A DNA stretch of 64,000 nucleotides from UA16 sp965661575 (GCA_965661575.1 CBFIEJ010000001.1:42712-106711); one strand, 5' to 3'; shown: positions 7,616 to 15,885, numbered from the stretch's first letter. Numbers and translations are program-made. Notes: generated from the letters alone by a model not told the origin.

Positions 7616-9133
7616 TCAGAAGGTCGGAACCCAATGCAATTCGACCCTTCGGTCGAATTCAGAAACACCTTTCGATCCGTGCGAACCCTTTCCAAAGCAA
7701 GTGATCCGCGCCGCATCAAATCCCGATGAAATCACGAATTCTCTCGCATGCTCTGCACGTCTTTTGGATAGGTCTAGATTCAATTCAGACGTACCACTAG
7801 CATCTGCATATCCAGTGATCTCGATTTTCCAGCCAACCGGCCAGCGACCTTCGTCATCTTTCGACTCCTCTAACCAATCTGACAATGATTGCCGCTCTTT
7901 TACACCCAGCTCAAAACCAGATTTTGCAAATTGGACTTGCCACGCTGTGGAAATTGTTTCCAATCGACTAGCATCACCTTCGTTCGGCCTCGGCCAGCGA
8001 CGCAGGTGATCCAAAGGGAGAAGATCAAAAACAAAAGCTATACCACCTTCCATCCGATAGCTTCTAACGCGTTTCCATCCCTCCCAATATTCGCTTGCAC
8101 ATTCCCCTGATGGACAACGCTCAAAAACATGGCAAACGGCTCCGTCTGGGATTGGTTCGGTGCTCTTATACTGGGTAACCTGCACCGATAATGCTGCGTC
8201 CAATTGGATGTCTCCGATGCGCAAACGACCAAGAGCATCGGATTGTCCTGAAAAAACGTGAGGTCCGCCACGTTCGCGCAACTCGACGTTCAACCCCGGC
8301 AGAGGAGAACGTTGAAATCGAAATTCCAAAGCAAATTCAGATGCTTCTGTCGGTGCTTTTGACGGTGGCCCAACCCACCATAAATCCATCCCAGAGCCTT
8401 CCGTGCGCGAAGCAGTGAGATAATACCCCGCTTCTGAAGCGGATCCGGCAGACACCAAGGACAACTCATCTCCGGCAGAGTTGATTGGTGACCCAAAGGG
8501 ATTGGCAACAGCATAGTGATCAGAACGGACCGACTCATAAAGATCGAACCCTCCCAATCCATCTTTTCGTCCGTTGGTCGCAAACAACAGAGTGCCTGAA
8601 TGAAAGTTGGGATAGACCTCATCGCCTGGGGTATTCAACTCCGTGAGCGGCTCTGGGATGCCCCAACCGTTTTCAGATTCTTGAGCCATGTACAAATCAA
8701 AATCTCCGCCTTCAGCGACAGCACTCATCACCAAAACCCCACGGACCTCATCGATCGCAACATGCTGAATCGTTTCAAATCCTGGCCAGTGAGCGCTGGA
8801 AAAAGCGCGAAGCACAATCGAATTGGGTTCATTAAAATGAGACCAACCCTTGAGACGCTTTGACTCCCAATCGGATTTACCCTGTCGAAACCAATCAAGG
8901 CTTCCTTTGCGTTTTTCAGACCCTTCAAATCGATTGAAAAAAAGTGATTCGCCATCCCAGCCCACGAGCACTTCATCACTCGACGTATTCAAATCATCCA
9001 ACGTAACGAGCCTCCAATCCTCCGACTGAGCGGCAACACACTGCACGATGATGCAACTCAACAATACCAGAGCAAAGCCTCGAAATTGAGACTGTAACAT
9101 CAATCGAAAGTTCAAGTGATTTTCGTTGATCAT
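7616..9133 (-). CDS. OmpA-family protein with beta-propeller (PD40-like) repeats; PorE-like architecture
   Basis: A 505-residue exported protein. A signal peptide (GFALVLLSCIIVQCVAAQ, about residues 18-36) precedes PD40-like propeller repeats at about residues 60-260, including YPNFHSGTLLFATNGR and GGFDLYES. A small regulatory/Ig-like domain follows (LPGLNVELRERGG...DALGRLRIGDI). The C-terminal OmpA peptidoglycan-binding domain has GYADASGTSELNLDLSKRRA. Propeller plus CRD-like plus OmpA resembles PorE, the T9SS component that anchors the machinery to peptidoglycan, but PorE's N-terminal TPR part is missing. The start overlaps the DUF3109 stop (ATGA), pointing to coupled translation. The family is sure; the role is inferred. 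Confidence 0.8.
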   Translation of the reverse strand: MINENHLNFRLMLQSQFRGFALVLLSCIIVQCVAAQSEDWRLVTLDDLNTSSDEVLVGWDGESLFFNRFEGSEKRKGSLDWFRQGKSDWESKRLKGWSHFNEPNSIVLRAFSSAHWPGFETIQHVAIDEVRGVLVMSAVAEGGDFDLYMAQESENGWGIPEPLTELNTPGDEVYPNFHSGTLLFATNGRKDGLGGFDLYESVRSDHYAVANPFGSPINSAGDELSLVSAGSASEAGYYLTASRTEGSGMDLWWVGPPSKAPTEASEFALEFRFQRSPLPGLNVELRERGGPHVFSGQSDALGRLRIGDIQLDAALSVQVTQYKSTEPIPDGAVCHVFERCPSGECASEYWEGWKRVRSYRMEGGIAFVFDLLPLDHLRRWPRPNEGDASRLETISTAWQVQFAKSGFELGVKERQSLSDWLEESKDDEGRWPVGWKIEITGYADASGTSELNLDLSKRRAEHAREFVISSGFDAARITCFGKGSHGSKGVSEFDRRVELHWVPTF

Positions 9134-9714
9134 CTTTTGGCTTGCTCTTCTTTCCAGGCCTTGCAAACCTCTTGAGCCTCGTCATACCAATCCTCACCAA
9201 AGCGACGCACCAGCGCCGTCTTACAGAAATCGAGCACATTGGTCTGACTCGCCGCTCCACAGGACCTTGCGGCGTCGCATATGGGCCATTGATGCACGTT
9301 CAACGCCGAAAAATCCTGGAGCTCTTTGATTCGAATCGGATACAAATGACAAGAAATCGGCTTTGGCCATTGCGTTTCCCCACGGCGCCAAGCTTGCTCA
9401 AAAGCACACTTAGCTGTCCCGTTCGGGTCAAATGTTGCGTAAACGCATTCCTTACCGTTGATGATGGGCGTCACATAATCGCCGTCGTGATCCACTTCGA
9501 ACAGTCCCACTCGCTCAATGACCTTCATCGCCTCAGGTCGCAAGTGCGGCTTAATCACCTCAAAAACATCTTCGATTTTTTCGAGCTCATCCTCCGTCAA
9601 TGGCGCTCCGCTTTCGCCTTCCACACAACAAGCACCCTTGCATTTGGATAGGTCACATGCAAACATGGCTTCAAAAACATCCTCCGAAATCAGCGTATCT
9701 CCCAATGCAATCAT
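9130..9714 (-). CDS. DUF3109 family cysteine-rich protein
   Basis: A 194-residue cytosolic protein with no signal peptide, matching DUF3109. It has many cysteines in conserved clusters: FACDLSKCKGACC near the N-terminus, GKECVYA, GTAKCAF, ISCHLYPIR, PICDAARSCG and DFCKTA. The pattern recalls YkgJ-type Fe-S/zinc-binding proteins; no reaction is known. It is common in Bacteroidota. Downstream it overlaps the OmpA-family gene by 4 bases. ATG 9714 is preferred over upstream in-frame starts because a TAATTTCG box ends five bases before it. It is divergent from the radical SAM gene, with 67 bases between starts. Confidence 0.85.
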   Translation of the reverse strand: MIALGDTLISEDVFEAMFACDLSKCKGACCVEGESGAPLTEDELEKIEDVFEVIKPHLRPEAMKVIERVGLFEVDHDGDYVTPIINGKECVYATFDPNGTAKCAFEQAWRRGETQWPKPISCHLYPIRIKELQDFSALNVHQWPICDAARSCGAASQTNVLDFCKTALVRRFGEDWYDEAQEVCKAWKEEQAKR

Positions 9715-9719
9715 GTGAG

Positions 9720-9727
9720 CGAAATTA
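9720..9727 (-). promoter_or_regulatory. -7 element of DUF3109 gene (TTCG variant)
   Basis: TAATTTCG on the minus strand, five bases before ATG 9714. The TTCG ending recurs at other genes here. Confidence 0.45.
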
Positions 9728-9768
9728 AATCGAACAACCCGAACGACCGCAACAAGAACAGGAAGAGT

Positions 9769-9776
9769 TAACTTTG
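9769..9776 (+). promoter_or_regulatory. -7 element of radical SAM gene (leaderless type)
   Basis: TAACTTTG, five bases (ATATT) before ATG 9782. Confidence 0.65.
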
Positions 9777-9781
9777 ATATT

Positions 9782-10825
9782 ATGCGAAATGGCTGGCACA
9801 AAGGGAATCGCGTGATCCAAGATCGATGGCGGCGTATGCAACCGTTGAATGCCAGGCGAATTCAAAATGCTTGGGCATTGCACCGCGGTTTTCGTGCCAT
9901 GCAAAGCGGTAAGACGGTTCCACAGAATGCCTGGCCCATGAGTTTGAGTGTCGAACCAACCACTTCCTGCAATTTGCGTTGTCCAGAGTGCCCTTCAGGT
10001 CTTCGCTCTTTTACGCGACCCACAGGCATGTTGCAAACGGAATTGTTAGCAGAATTGATGAAGGAAGTCGGACCCCGGTTAGCCTACCTCAATTTATACT
10101 TTCAGGGCGAACCTTATTTGCACAAAGGAATGGATGATTTGGTCAGACTGGGACGCGAGCAAGGCGTTTACACTTCCACATCAACCAATGCCCACTTCTT
10201 GCGCCCTGAACGCTGCGAGGCAATCGTAGAATCCGGATTGAATCGACTGATCATCAGCATCGATGGAACGACACAGGACACCTATTCCTCCTACCGAGTT
10301 GGAGGGCAACTGGACAAAGTTCTCGAAGGCACGGAGAACATGTTGCGAGCTCGAAAAAAATCGAACAGTGGTCTGCCCCACATCGTTTGGCAATTCCTAG
10401 TCGTTGGACCAAATGAGCATCAATTGGATGAAATACAATCCATGGCCAAGCAAATAGGCGTGGACGAATTGGTGATCAAAACAGCACAAATCGACGACCC
10501 CAGAGACGGACACCCTTTGCTCACCGAAGATCCGGATCTTCGTCGCTACGACCGAAACCCTGCGGGCAAATGGTCAATTCGAAACGCCTTCCGGGATGAA
10601 TGCTGGAGAATGTGGCAAGGGTGCGTCATGACATGGGATGGTCGCATCGTTCCGTGCTGCTTTGACAAAGACGCAGAACACGCCATGGGTACCTTCGGTG
10701 ACCAATCATTTGAAAGCATCTGGTTCAGCGAGCAATACGACGCCTTCCGCTCACAAATCTTTCATGCCCGATCAAGCATTGAGATGTGCCAAAACTGTTC
10801 GGAAGGCAGCCATGTCTATGCTTGA
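9782..10825 (+). CDS. Radical SAM / SPASM-domain protein
   Basis: A 347-residue enzyme with the radical SAM cluster Cys63-x3-Cys67-x2-Cys70 (TSCNLRCPEC), which binds the 4Fe-4S cluster that cleaves SAM. A C-terminal SPASM-type cysteine set follows (ECWRMWQGC, VPCCFDKDA, MCQNCSEG) for auxiliary clusters. The first 50 residues are basic and Arg/Trp-rich, which is unusual, and could bind membrane or RNA (speculative). SPASM enzymes often modify peptides, but I see no precursor peptide nearby. The gene overlaps the next one, a flippase-like membrane protein, by 8-14 bases, so a lipid, glycan or envelope role is plausible. The substrate is unknown. Confidence 0.88.
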   Translation: MRNGWHKGNRVIQDRWRRMQPLNARRIQNAWALHRGFRAMQSGKTVPQNAWPMSLSVEPTTSCNLRCPECPSGLRSFTRPTGMLQTELLAELMKEVGPRLAYLNLYFQGEPYLHKGMDDLVRLGREQGVYTSTSTNAHFLRPERCEAIVESGLNRLIISIDGTTQDTYSSYRVGGQLDKVLEGTENMLRARKKSNSGLPHIVWQFLVVGPNEHQLDEIQSMAKQIGVDELVIKTAQIDDPRDGHPLLTEDPDLRRYDRNPAGKWSIRNAFRDECWRMWQGCVMTWDGRIVPCCFDKDAEHAMGTFGDQSFESIWFSEQYDAFRSQIFHARSSIEMCQNCSEGSHVYA

Positions 10826-11939
10826 AACAACTGATTCAGCCCCCACACCATTTCGGTGGCAACGATGGATCGGGCCCATTTTAATCGGCACCGGTTCAGC
10901 CGTTTCTGTGATTTGGTGGTGGCTTCAGCAAGACATCATCGACCCTGTCACGCAACGTGCCATCCACCCCCTCGAACTCTGGCATTCCTTCACATGGAGC
11001 AAACGTGCAAGCGTGGCAATCATCGGACTGATTGCCTGCATCGCATTGCGTGATTTGGGATACATTTATCGGCTGCGCATCCTTTCCCGCGGGAGCATGA
11101 CCTGGCGTCAAGCCCTCGAGAGTATCATCCTTTGGGAACTTGCTTCTGCATTGACTCCGAGTGTTGTTGGCGGTTCAGCAGCGGCAGTTTGGATCTTGAA
11201 AAGAGAAGGCATGCGCTGGGGGAAAAGCTTGGCTACCGTATTTGCGACAGCGTTGATGGACGAACTTTTCTACCTGCTCGCTGTCCCGGTGATGTTCGGC
11301 CTCGCTTTACTATCCCATCATTCCATTTTTCCGAACATACCCCCTGGGATACAGTCCGTAGAAAACAGTCTGCCTGTTCTCTTTGGCGTGGCTTATGCCT
11401 TTATCGCGTGCTTGACGATCATCATTCTCTGGGGCTTGGTCATTCGACCTCAAGCCACCCATCGGATGCTGCTTCGCGCAAGTAAAAACAGTCTCCTTCG
11501 CCGGTGGAAGAGCCGCATTGAGAAATGGGCAGAAGATTTATTGGAAGCTTCCGAAGCGATGCACAACTCCGGTCATCGGTTTTGGAGTCGAGCATTTTTA
11601 GCCACTTGCGTAAGCTGGGGCGCTCGCTTCGCAACCTTGAACATGGTTTTTCTGATCTTTTACGACAGCATTCCTCATGCGGCACTGATCGCTCGTCAAC
11701 TGGTGTTATGGCTGGTATTGACCATCAGCCCCACCCCAGGCTCATCGGGTGCTGCAGAGCTCGGACTGTCCGCCGTCACATCCGACCTCATGGGCGTCGC
11801 TTACATTGCCGCAGTCATTCTTATTTGGCGCATCGCAACGTATTTTCTGTACCTCATACTCGGCGCATTTGTACTCCCTCGATGGCTCCTGAAGACACGA
11901 AATCAATCTCCACCGCGTGAACCATTGATGGCTTCTTAA
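10812..11939 (+). CDS. Flippase-like integral membrane protein (UPF0104 / MprF TM-domain family)
   Basis: A protein of 375 residues from ATG 10812 (373 if ATG 10818 is used). Both starts lie inside the end of the radical SAM gene. About eight hydrophobic segments are seen. The family features LTPSVVGGSAAAVWILKREG and SPTPGSSGAAELGL, the latter matching the conserved P-x-PGG/S-G-x-x-E motif with its Glu retained, place it in the lysylphosphatidylglycerol-synthase transmembrane family of putative lipid flippases. It lacks a catalytic transferase domain. Coupling to a radical SAM enzyme suggests it handles or exports that enzyme's product or works on the same lipid; this is inference. Confidence 0.8.
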   Translation: MSMLETTDSAPTPFRWQRWIGPILIGTGSAVSVIWWWLQQDIIDPVTQRAIHPLELWHSFTWSKRASVAIIGLIACIALRDLGYIYRLRILSRGSMTWRQALESIILWELASALTPSVVGGSAAAVWILKREGMRWGKSLATVFATALMDELFYLLAVPVMFGLALLSHHSIFPNIPPGIQSVENSLPVLFGVAYAFIACLTIIILWGLVIRPQATHRMLLRASKNSLLRRWKSRIEKWAEDLLEASEAMHNSGHRFWSRAFLATCVSWGARFATLNMVFLIFYDSIPHAALIARQLVLWLVLTISPTPGSSGAAELGLSAVTSDLMGVAYIAAVILIWRIATYFLYLILGAFVLPRWLLKTRNQSPPREPLMAS

Positions 11940-11944
11940 CTTTG
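11937..11944 (+). promoter_or_regulatory. -7 element of the PLP-enzyme/kmo operon
   Basis: TAACTTTG starts inside the TAA stop codon of the preceding membrane-protein gene and ends 8 bases before ATG 11953. Confidence 0.55.
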
Positions 11945-11952
11945 ACCTAACT

Positions 11953-13122
11953 ATGAAAGCAAACAAACAAATTGGCAAAGGCACCCGAGCGGTCCATGCT
12001 GGGGTGGAACCGGACCCTTCAACCGGGGCGATTATGACGCCAATCTTTCAGACTTCAACCTATATCCAAGAGGCCGTAGGTGTCCACAAAGGCTGGGAGT
12101 ATTCACGCAGCTCCAACCCAACACGTGCCGCCTTGGAATCTGCATTTGCCGAACTCGAAGGAGGCACACATGGCCTCGCATTTGCCTCTGGTCTCGCTGC
12201 AATTGATGCGGTCCTCAAAACCTTGAAGCCCGGAGACGAAATCATCGCCGGTCAAGATTTATATGGTGGAACGGCTCGCTTGTTTCGCGCCAATCATGCT
12301 CCCATGGGTTTGGTCTTTCACTTTGTAGATACACAGAACCCAGAATTGGTGGCAGCTGCGATGAACGATCGCACCAAATTGGTTTGGCTGGAGAGTCCAA
12401 CCAACCCATTGATGCAGATCACAGATATTGCTGCAATCGCGAAGCTCACAAACCCACGTGGTGTGCTTTTGGCGGTGGATAACACCTTTGCATCACCCAT
12501 GCTGCAGCGACCATTGGAGCACGGAGCAGATATTGTCATGCACTCCGTCACAAAGTACATGGGCGGACACAGTGATGTCGTGATGGGCGCATTGATCACG
12601 AAAGACGAAGAAGTAGACGCTGCTTTGCGCACCATTCAAAACAACTGCGGAGCAATTGCTCAACCATTTGATTCGTTCTTGGTGCTGCGCGGTTTAAAAA
12701 CGCTGCACCTCAGGGTCGAGCGACATTGCCTCAACGGTCGAAAAATCGCGCATTGGCTCAGAGCGAATTCCAATGTTGGAAAGGTTTATTGGCCTGGATT
12801 TGAAGACCATCCAGGGCATGAAATTGCTGCACGCCAGATGGATGATTTCGGCGGTATGATTGCCTTTGAATTGGCTGGAAACAACTTGGATCAAGCAATG
12901 AATTTCGTGGCATCCACTGAGCTCTTTGCCCTTGCGGAATCCCTCGGGGGTGTCGAATCGTTGATTGAGCACCCAGCGGCCATGACACACGCTAGCGTGC
13001 CTGCAGAAATTCGAGAAGAATTGGGGATTTCAGACGGCTTTATCCGCCTCAGCGTAGGGGTTGAAGACGCTGATGATTTGATCGCAGATCTCGAGCAAGC
13101 CATGCAAAAAGTAATGCACTAA
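11953..13122 (+). CDS. Trans-sulfuration PLP enzyme (cystathionine gamma-synthase/lyase family)
   Basis: A 389-residue Cys/Met-metabolism PLP enzyme. Schiff-base Lys201 sits in SVTKYMGGHSD. The phosphate/substrate loop YSRSSNPTR (residues 50-58) and the cofactor-stacking DLYGGT (102-107) are present, with DNTFASP preceding the lysine. Members make or split cystathionine in cysteine/methionine interconversion; synthase (metB), gamma-lyase (mccB) and beta-lyase cannot be told apart reliably by eye. The tetrameric fold, length and start are standard. kmo follows after only 4 bases, so the pair is cotranscribed. Confidence 0.9.
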   Translation: MKANKQIGKGTRAVHAGVEPDPSTGAIMTPIFQTSTYIQEAVGVHKGWEYSRSSNPTRAALESAFAELEGGTHGLAFASGLAAIDAVLKTLKPGDEIIAGQDLYGGTARLFRANHAPMGLVFHFVDTQNPELVAAAMNDRTKLVWLESPTNPLMQITDIAAIAKLTNPRGVLLAVDNTFASPMLQRPLEHGADIVMHSVTKYMGGHSDVVMGALITKDEEVDAALRTIQNNCGAIAQPFDSFLVLRGLKTLHLRVERHCLNGRKIAHWLRANSNVGKVYWPGFEDHPGHEIAARQMDDFGGMIAFELAGNNLDQAMNFVASTELFALAESLGGVESLIEHPAAMTHASVPAEIREELGISDGFIRLSVGVEDADDLIADLEQAMQKVMH

Positions 13123-13126
13123 ACCC

Positions 13127-14527
13127 ATGGCACCAATCAAGTCCAATATCCCAACGGAGCATATGGCCGTCATCGGGGCGGGTCTCGTCGGAAGTCTCTG
13201 GGCATTGATGCTCGCCCAAAGAGGGCATAGAGTGGATGTATTTGAACGACGTCCCGACCCGCGCGTCGGATCGTACAAAGGAGGGAGAAGCATCAACCTC
13301 GCTCTCAGTAATAGAGGTTGGCGAGCCTTGGAAAAGGCCGGGATTGCTGAAGAAGTAAGGAAGATTGCGCTGCCTATTACCCACCGAACGATGCACGCTC
13401 CGGATGGGGCACTGACGCGACAACCTTATGGACTGCCCAACGAAAACGGATTGTTTGATGACCCTCAATGCATTTATTCCGTCTCGAGGGGATTGCTGAA
13501 TAAACTGCTGGTTGAAAAAAGTGAGTCTCACAGCGATGTCGCATACCACTTTGGACATCAATGCGAGGATGTGGATTTGGAGCGCGCGCACGTCGTTCTC
13601 AGAAATCGAGATGACGAACGAATTGAACACAAATTCGACCGCGTATTCGGAACCGATGGTGCGTTCAGTGCGGTTCGCCAAAAAATGACCCGCACCGATC
13701 GGTTCGATTTTGAACAGCGTTACTTGACTCACGGTTACAAGGAAATCGAGATGAAACCGGCGGAGAATGGCGACTTCAAAATGGAGTCCGATGCCTTGCA
13801 CATTTGGCCACGCGGCGAGTTCATGCTCATGGCGCTGCCCAATCCAGACGGTACATTCACCTGCACGGTTTTTGCTCCTTACGAAGGTGAAGCTGGCTTG
13901 AACAACCTCGAAGAAGAACACCGCGTGCGGGATTATTTCGAAACGCACTTTGCAGATGTCATTCCGCTGGTACCGGATTATGCCGAGCAATGGCTTGCCA
14001 ACCCCACCAGCTCGCTGGTCATGACCCGCTGCAACCCATGGCACAAAGGCGAACGCATATGCCTCATGGGAGATTCAGCGCACGCCATTGTCCCCTTTTA
14101 TGGCCAAGGCATGAACAGCGGCATGGAAGACTGCTCAGTGTTGAGTGAGCTCATCGATGAAATGTCTGACGCTTCAGACTGGGGACGTGTCCTGGAGCAA
14201 TATTCGGAACTGCGGAAACCTTCGGGCGATGCCATATTGGAACTCGCTCTCAGAAACTACATCGAGATGCGCGACAAAACAGGAGATCCAAGGTTTCTGC
14301 TGCGCAAAAAAATAGAAGCACAAATGGCCGTGAAGTATCCCGGTCGGTGGTTGCCTTTATACTCGCAAGTCACTTTCAGTCACACCCCATACGAACAAGC
14401 CCTAGCTGCAGGAAAAAAGCAAGATGGAATCATGGAATCCATTTTAGATCGCCCTGGTTTGTCCGAAAACTGGAACACGCCTGAACTCTTTGAAGAAATC
14501 ATCCAAGCTTGGGAAGTCGAGGCATGA
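13127..14527 (+). CDS. kmo: Kynurenine 3-monooxygenase
   Basis: FAD- and NADPH-dependent aromatic hydroxylase converting L-kynurenine to 3-hydroxykynurenine, a step of tryptophan breakdown and of the eukaryote-like route to NAD. The 466-residue protein has the FAD dinucleotide fold VIGAGLVGSLWA at about residues 15-26, the KMO hallmark GGRSINLALSNRGWRAL and the second FAD motif MGDSAHAIVPFYGQGMNSG. The other pathway genes (tryptophan dioxygenase, kynureninase, 3-HAO) are not in the window. Upstream is a PLP trans-sulfuration enzyme; downstream an exported protein is translationally coupled (ATGA). Without the rest of the pathway, a NAD-synthesis role is inferred from the family. Confidence 0.93.
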   Translation: MAPIKSNIPTEHMAVIGAGLVGSLWALMLAQRGHRVDVFERRPDPRVGSYKGGRSINLALSNRGWRALEKAGIAEEVRKIALPITHRTMHAPDGALTRQPYGLPNENGLFDDPQCIYSVSRGLLNKLLVEKSESHSDVAYHFGHQCEDVDLERAHVVLRNRDDERIEHKFDRVFGTDGAFSAVRQKMTRTDRFDFEQRYLTHGYKEIEMKPAENGDFKMESDALHIWPRGEFMLMALPNPDGTFTCTVFAPYEGEAGLNNLEEEHRVRDYFETHFADVIPLVPDYAEQWLANPTSSLVMTRCNPWHKGERICLMGDSAHAIVPFYGQGMNSGMEDCSVLSELIDEMSDASDWGRVLEQYSELRKPSGDAILELALRNYIEMRDKTGDPRFLLRKKIEAQMAVKYPGRWLPLYSQVTFSHTPYEQALAAGKKQDGIMESILDRPGLSENWNTPELFEEIIQAWEVEA

Positions 14528-15432
14528 GCCACGAAAAAACAGTTTTGAAGGGTTTTGTTCAGAGCGCAACATTTTTGCTCCTACTTGGAGGATTCGCCCC
14601 TCCTGCCAATGGCCAATCAGACATTTTGTTTGATGCGCAACGCAATCAATTTCGGGGCAGTGGATGGACCGTTGGTGCCGGAGTTCATTGGCTTCATGCA
14701 AATCCAGAAGCGTCGGAGTCCGTTCTATCCGTGGTCAATGAAATCGACCAAATCGACACACTGCACGCTGGAGCCTGGAGTCATCAAGGTTCCACGGCAC
14801 TGAAGCTTGGCATAGGATATTGGCACGTGGCCAAACGCCCCGTTCTTTGGGATCGGATAAGCATCCAGTTGGAAGGAGGAAAACAACGAGCTGAATCAAT
14901 TTTCCTCGGCAATGTTGCAGACTCAACGGGGTTGCTCATTCCAGATACGCTCACCGATATCAGCTCTGCAGTAGTCTTATCAGAATTAACACTCCGGCTT
15001 CATCGCGCCATTGAATTGAAGCCTGACTTTTTCATGGAGGCCCAGATGGGACTGGGATGGGATGCCGAATGGGGAGGATCATTCAGTCGGTCTGGACCGG
15101 TGCATCGTTTCGTTCCAAGAACAGACCCCGCGCGTCATCGGTTGGCATTGGAACTGGGGGTCGGGGTCGGGGTGCGGACCCGAGCGGGCCGCTACTTGCG
15201 CATCATAGCCCAGACTGACGCTTTGCAGCTCGCACCGCTGGCGAATGACGGCGGTGGGCTTATAGACCGCTATGAAGGAGCATTTCGCTCCGCTCATCTC
15301 ACAATCAAGTGGGATTTTCTGCGAGATAAACCAGACGTGTCGTGTGCAGGAAAAAACTTAGGAAACGAGGCAATGCCACTTTTTGAGCCCGCCATGCAGC
15401 GCAAAATGAAAAAGCGACGCCGAAGGGGATAA
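14524..15432 (+). CDS. Uncharacterised exported protein, probably outer-membrane beta-barrel
   Basis: A 302-residue protein that I do not recognise. A signal peptide is visible (FVQSATFLLLLGGFAPPANGQ, about residues 11-31). The rest is rich in alternating aromatic/small residues typical of beta-strands (GWTVGAGVHWLH, ALKLGIGYWHV, LALELGVGVGVRTRAG). A highly basic end follows (KMKKRRRRG), which is odd for a barrel that normally ends in an aromatic residue. The start ATG overlaps the kmo stop (ATGA), so it is translated with kmo. It has no visible lipobox. An outer-membrane location is inferred from composition only. Confidence 0.6.
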   Translation: MSHEKTVLKGFVQSATFLLLLGGFAPPANGQSDILFDAQRNQFRGSGWTVGAGVHWLHANPEASESVLSVVNEIDQIDTLHAGAWSHQGSTALKLGIGYWHVAKRPVLWDRISIQLEGGKQRAESIFLGNVADSTGLLIPDTLTDISSAVVLSELTLRLHRAIELKPDFFMEAQMGLGWDAEWGGSFSRSGPVHRFVPRTDPARHRLALELGVGVGVRTRAGRYLRIIAQTDALQLAPLANDGGGLIDRYEGAFRSAHLTIKWDFLRDKPDVSCAGKNLGNEAMPLFEPAMQRKMKKRRRRG

Positions 15433-15463
15433 TACGACTGCAGCGGATGGTGATGCTTTCCTT

Positions 15464-15859
15464 TTATCGCTCAGCACAAAGCTCTACGAGGACTTTGGAG
15501 GAATCCGCAGGGTGAAGAAATGCAATCATTTTCTGATCGGCGCCTTCCTTTGGCCCACTCACAACACGGTAGCCCAGTGTTTGCAGGTGGTCAATTTCAG
15601 CCTGTAAATCATCCACAGCAAAAGCGAGGTGATGCAAACCTTCTCCGCGTTTCTCAATGTGTTTTGCAATCGGGCCATCGGCATCAGTCGATTCCAGCAA
15701 CTCCACCTTGCTCTCTCCCGTTTGAAAAAAGCTCACCTTCACGGACTCAGAAGGGACGCTTTCACGTTTGAAGGCCGGCTCCCCGAGAATGTCTTCGAAG
15801 ATGCGCTCTGCCGCCTCCAAGTCTCTGACGGCAATGCCGATGTGTTCGATTCGTTTCAT
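15464..15859 (-). CDS. mce: Methylmalonyl-CoA epimerase
   Basis: A 131-residue vicinal-oxygen-chelate protein that interconverts (S)- and (R)-methylmalonyl-CoA, feeding the B12-dependent mutase between propionyl-CoA and succinyl-CoA. The metal-ligand pattern is visible: His in IEHIGIAV, Glu in VELLES, His in LHHLAFAV and Glu near the end in LVELCAE. ATG 15859 gives the usual MKRIEHIGIAV start; upstream in-frame codons run into the promoter box. The mutase itself is not in the window, but a cobalamin adenosyltransferase at 27.4 kb belongs to the same pathway. Confidence 0.9.
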   Translation of the reverse strand: MKRIEHIGIAVRDLEAAERIFEDILGEPAFKRESVPSESVKVSFFQTGESKVELLESTDADGPIAKHIEKRGEGLHHLAFAVDDLQAEIDHLQTLGYRVVSGPKEGADQKMIAFLHPADSSKVLVELCAER

Positions 15860-15877
15860 AATCATTCGCGTGTGTTT

Positions 15878-15885
15878 CAAATGTA
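15878..15885 (-). promoter_or_regulatory. -7 element of mce
   Basis: TACATTTG on the minus strand, 18 bases before ATG 15859, back to back with the box of the divergent SDR gene. Confidence 0.55.

Noticed and set aside
11937..11953. Riboswitch for the Cys/Met enzyme (and likewise for panD and purH)
   Set aside because: The promoter boxes leave leaders of a few to about 30 bases, too short for any known riboswitch.
13049..14044. 331-codon open frame antisense to kmo
   Set aside because: It mirrors the codon pattern of kmo and has no recognisable domain; kmo is unambiguous.
15156..15172. G-run cluster (5, 4 and 4 G's) as a G-quadruplex
   Set aside because: Only three close runs, and they simply encode a Gly-Val repeat in a beta-strand of the exported protein; the fourth run is weak or distant.
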